From Candidatus Halobonum tyrrellensis G22 (GTDB lineage Archaea > Halobacteriota > Halobacteria > Halobacteriales > Haloferacaceae), in contig NZ_ASGZ01000002.1 of NCBI RefSeq assembly GCF_000495475.1, positions 1 to 64,000 on the forward strand: a stretch of DNA of 64,000 bases, written 5' to 3'. The translations under genes were made by a program, and so were the position numbers. Below, piece after piece: positions 62,424-64,000 of the stretch (its first letter is position 1; the number at the start of each line of letters is the position of its first letter). The notes under the pieces are model-generated. The model was given only the letters and a program-made list of their open reading frames with translations, was not told where the DNA came from and did no database searches.

Positions 62424-64000
62424 ATGGACGGCCAGCACCTTCCGAGCGACAAGGACGCGCTGATCAGTTCCCCCCGCGAGGAGAGCGGGTACGTGCTGTC
62501 GACGGTGAACCAGTACCCGTCGCCCGCCGCCGACGGCGACTGGCACGGCGCGCTCATCGAGGAGACGTCGGCGTTCCGCGCCGACGTCGAGCAGTTCGGC
62601 GACTTCCACACGCTCCTGTGGGACGCCGACCGCGAGCAGACGCTCGACGTGCGCAACGACGCGTACGACAGTGCCGTCTCGACGGAGTCGGCGCGCGTCC
62701 CCGAGACGCACATCGAGAACCGGTTCGCGTTCGACGACGGGACCGATGCGTCGCTCGAACAGGACGTCGTCACCTGCGTGGACCGGCCGGCGCTCGCGGT
62801 TCACAATCGCGCGTCGTTCGAGGCGTCCGAGGCGTCCGAGGAATCCGAGGCGTCCGGGGAGTCGACCGATCGGACCGTCTTCTCGGTCGTCAACTCCTCG
62901 ATCCACGCCGGCGAGGACGAGGAGGGCGGCGACCGCGCGCACGTCGTCACCGCCGAAGACGGGGCGGGCGACGAGTACGAGTGTCTGGTCTCGACCGACG
63001 GCGAGCGGCACTTCGCGGTCGCGCTCCACCGCCCGGAGACGGGCCAGCGCTCGTTCGACGGCCGGCGGGTCGGGGTCCTCGGCGAGACGGAGGGCGACGA
63101 CAAGAGCGCCTGGCACGACATCTACGGCGAGAACGACGGCTACATCGACTCGAACGAGGCGGGCGAGGGGTCGATCGACCTCGGGTTCGGTCTCCACGTC
63201 GGCGACGACCGCGAGGTGGAGTGGACCACCGCGGTCGGCTTCGGCCGCACCGAGGAGGAGGCGGTCGATGCCGCGACGACGACGCTCGCGGCGGGCTACG
63301 ACGCCGAACGCGAGGCGTTCGCCGACGCCTGGGAGACGTGGCACGAGGGCGTCGCCGACGGACCGACCGACGACGACGCCGCGAACGACATGTACGAGCG
63401 GTCGCTGACGAGCATCAAGTGCGCGCAGGACCCCACCGGCGCGACGGTCGCGGGCGTGTTCGAACCGAACGAGCAGGGCTACCGGTTCGTCTGGCCGCGC
63501 GACCAGGTGTTCATCGTCGCCGCCCTCCTCGCGGCCGACGCCGAGACGGAGGCGCGCGAGGCGCTCGCGTGGCTCGACGACAAACAGATCGACGACGACA
63601 CCACCGACGACCGCGACATCCCCCGCGGGGGGACGTGGTGGCAGAACTACCGCTCGGACGGCGAACCCCACTGGCGCGCGCTCCAACTCGACCAGGTGGG
63701 CGGCCCCGTCTACGCCCACTGGCTGGTGTGGCAGGAGACCGGCGACGACGCCGTCCTCGACGACTACTACGCGATGAGCCGGCGCGCCGCCGAGTTCCTC
63801 CTCGGCTACGACGACGACGGCTTCCCCGGGAAGTCCCAAGACCCCTGGGAGGAGGTGTGGGGTCACTCCACCGAGGGGAGCGCCGCCGCCATCGCGGGGT
63901 TACGCGCGATGGCCGAGATGGCCGACGAGCGCGGCGACGACGCGTTCGCCGACGACTGTCGGGCGACCGCCGACGAGTGGGCGGGTACCTTCGACGACTA
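62424..64000 (+). CDS. GH15 glucan 1,4-alpha-glucosidase, incomplete at window end
   Basis: At least 525 codons of a glycoside hydrolase family 15 enzyme (glucoamylase-like) that continues past the window. The N-terminal beta-sandwich spans about 1-270, and the (alpha/alpha)6 domain begins near 330, where GYRFVWPRDQVF (about 352-363) is the typical GH15 motif. No signal peptide is seen, so it probably works on internal glycogen or maltodextrin. A TATA-like CGTTAAACG (62387-62395) gives a leaderless start. A 9-bp repeat encodes a Glu/Ala/Ser tract at about 133-147. Confidence 0.85.
   Translation, partial: MDGQHLPSDKDALISSPREESGYVLSTVNQYPSPAADGDWHGALIEETSAFRADVEQFGDFHTLLWDADREQTLDVRNDAYDSAVSTESARVPETHIENRFAFDDGTDASLEQDVVTCVDRPALAVHNRASFEASEASEESEASGESTDRTVFSVVNSSIHAGEDEEGGDRAHVVTAEDGAGDEYECLVSTDGERHFAVALHRPETGQRSFDGRRVGVLGETEGDDKSAWHDIYGENDGYIDSNEAGEGSIDLGFGLHVGDDREVEWTTAVGFGRTEEEAVDAATTTLAAGYDAEREAFADAWETWHEGVADGPTDDDAANDMYERSLTSIKCAQDPTGATVAGVFEPNEQGYRFVWPRDQVFIVAALLAADAETEAREALAWLDDKQIDDDTTDDRDIPRGGTWWQNYRSDGEPHWRALQLDQVGGPVYAHWLVWQETGDDAVLDDYYAMSRRAAEFLLGYDDDGFPGKSQDPWEEVWGHSTEGSAAAIAGLRAMAEMADERGDDAFADDCRATADEWAGTFDD
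62820..62864 (+). repeat. 9-bp tandem repeat inside the GH15 gene
   Basis: Five in-frame 9-mers, GAGGCGTCC, GAGGCGTCC, GAGGAATCC, GAGGCGTCC, GGGGAGTCG, encode EAS EAS EES EAS GES in a surface loop of the N-terminal domain. It is a length-variable tract by its nature. Confidence 0.75.

Noticed and set aside
1-64000. tRNA, rRNA or insertion-sequence genes
   Set aside because: Scanning the gaps I found no clover-leaf consensus, rRNA segment, transposase-like protein or terminal inverted repeats; a covariance-model search would be needed to exclude small RNAs.

Overview
The window is chromosomal or megaplasmid DNA of a halophilic archaeon (class Halobacteria). The evidence is very high G+C, a strongly acidic predicted proteome, ATA/TTA-type archaeal TATA boxes about 25-30 nt upstream of many leaderless start codons, twin-arginine lipoprotein signals with the motif RRxxxK...GC, and haloarchaeal-type families (Xac xylose pathway, fused ADP-forming acyl-CoA synthetase, ThiN-domain proteins, HTH_10 regulators). 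I cannot name the genus from sequence alone.

Layout. 1-6053: oxidative xylose degradation (xacA, xacD, xacE) followed by a convergent GH3 glycosidase. 6054-7238: gene-free, with an AT-rich patch. 7239-13901: transport and thiamine metabolism (an Nramp-like transporter with an altered metal site, an unknown P-loop NTPase, the ThiN-domain regulator ThiR divergent from tenA, an SSS-family symporter, and a ThiD-ThiN fusion). 13960-17533: three CNNM/CBS paralogues. 17599-23594: a TrmB-type regulator, an RND exporter and its secreted partner, divergent from a TetR regulator; both promoters carry similar operator-like sites. 23615-28432: sulfatase-like enzyme, membrane protein, double Usp, PfkB kinase, DoxX and a small membrane protein. 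28590-31941: ADP-forming acyl-CoA synthetase with a DRTGG-type protein. 32137-39885: small zinc-ribbon, flavin-binding, regulatory, repair and stress proteins. 40233-42433: quinone-oxidoreductase-like enzyme and a recombination scar joining two truncated genes. 42408-43712: UDP-glucose dehydrogenase. 43886-55956: a large iron-acquisition island. 56191-64000: Tat-exported protein, SLC13 carrier, gnd-rpiA, an SDR and an incomplete GH15 glucoamylase running off the end.

The most striking region is the iron island. Five paralogous Tat lipoprotein substrate-binding proteins, an FAD oxidoreductase, one FecCD permease and one ATPase sit behind eight copies of a TTAGGC-N2-GCCTAA-type palindrome. Start codons lie 3-5 nt from the proximal box. 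The last box drives a tiny ORF and two uncharacterised haloarchaeal proteins with no known iron role; this is the best candidate for an undescribed function here.

A second pattern recurs across the window: very short ORFs at the position expected for a leaderless transcript start, whose stop codon overlaps or nearly touches the start of the main gene (before the Nramp-like, TetR, acd, FAD-oxidoreductase and two unknown genes).
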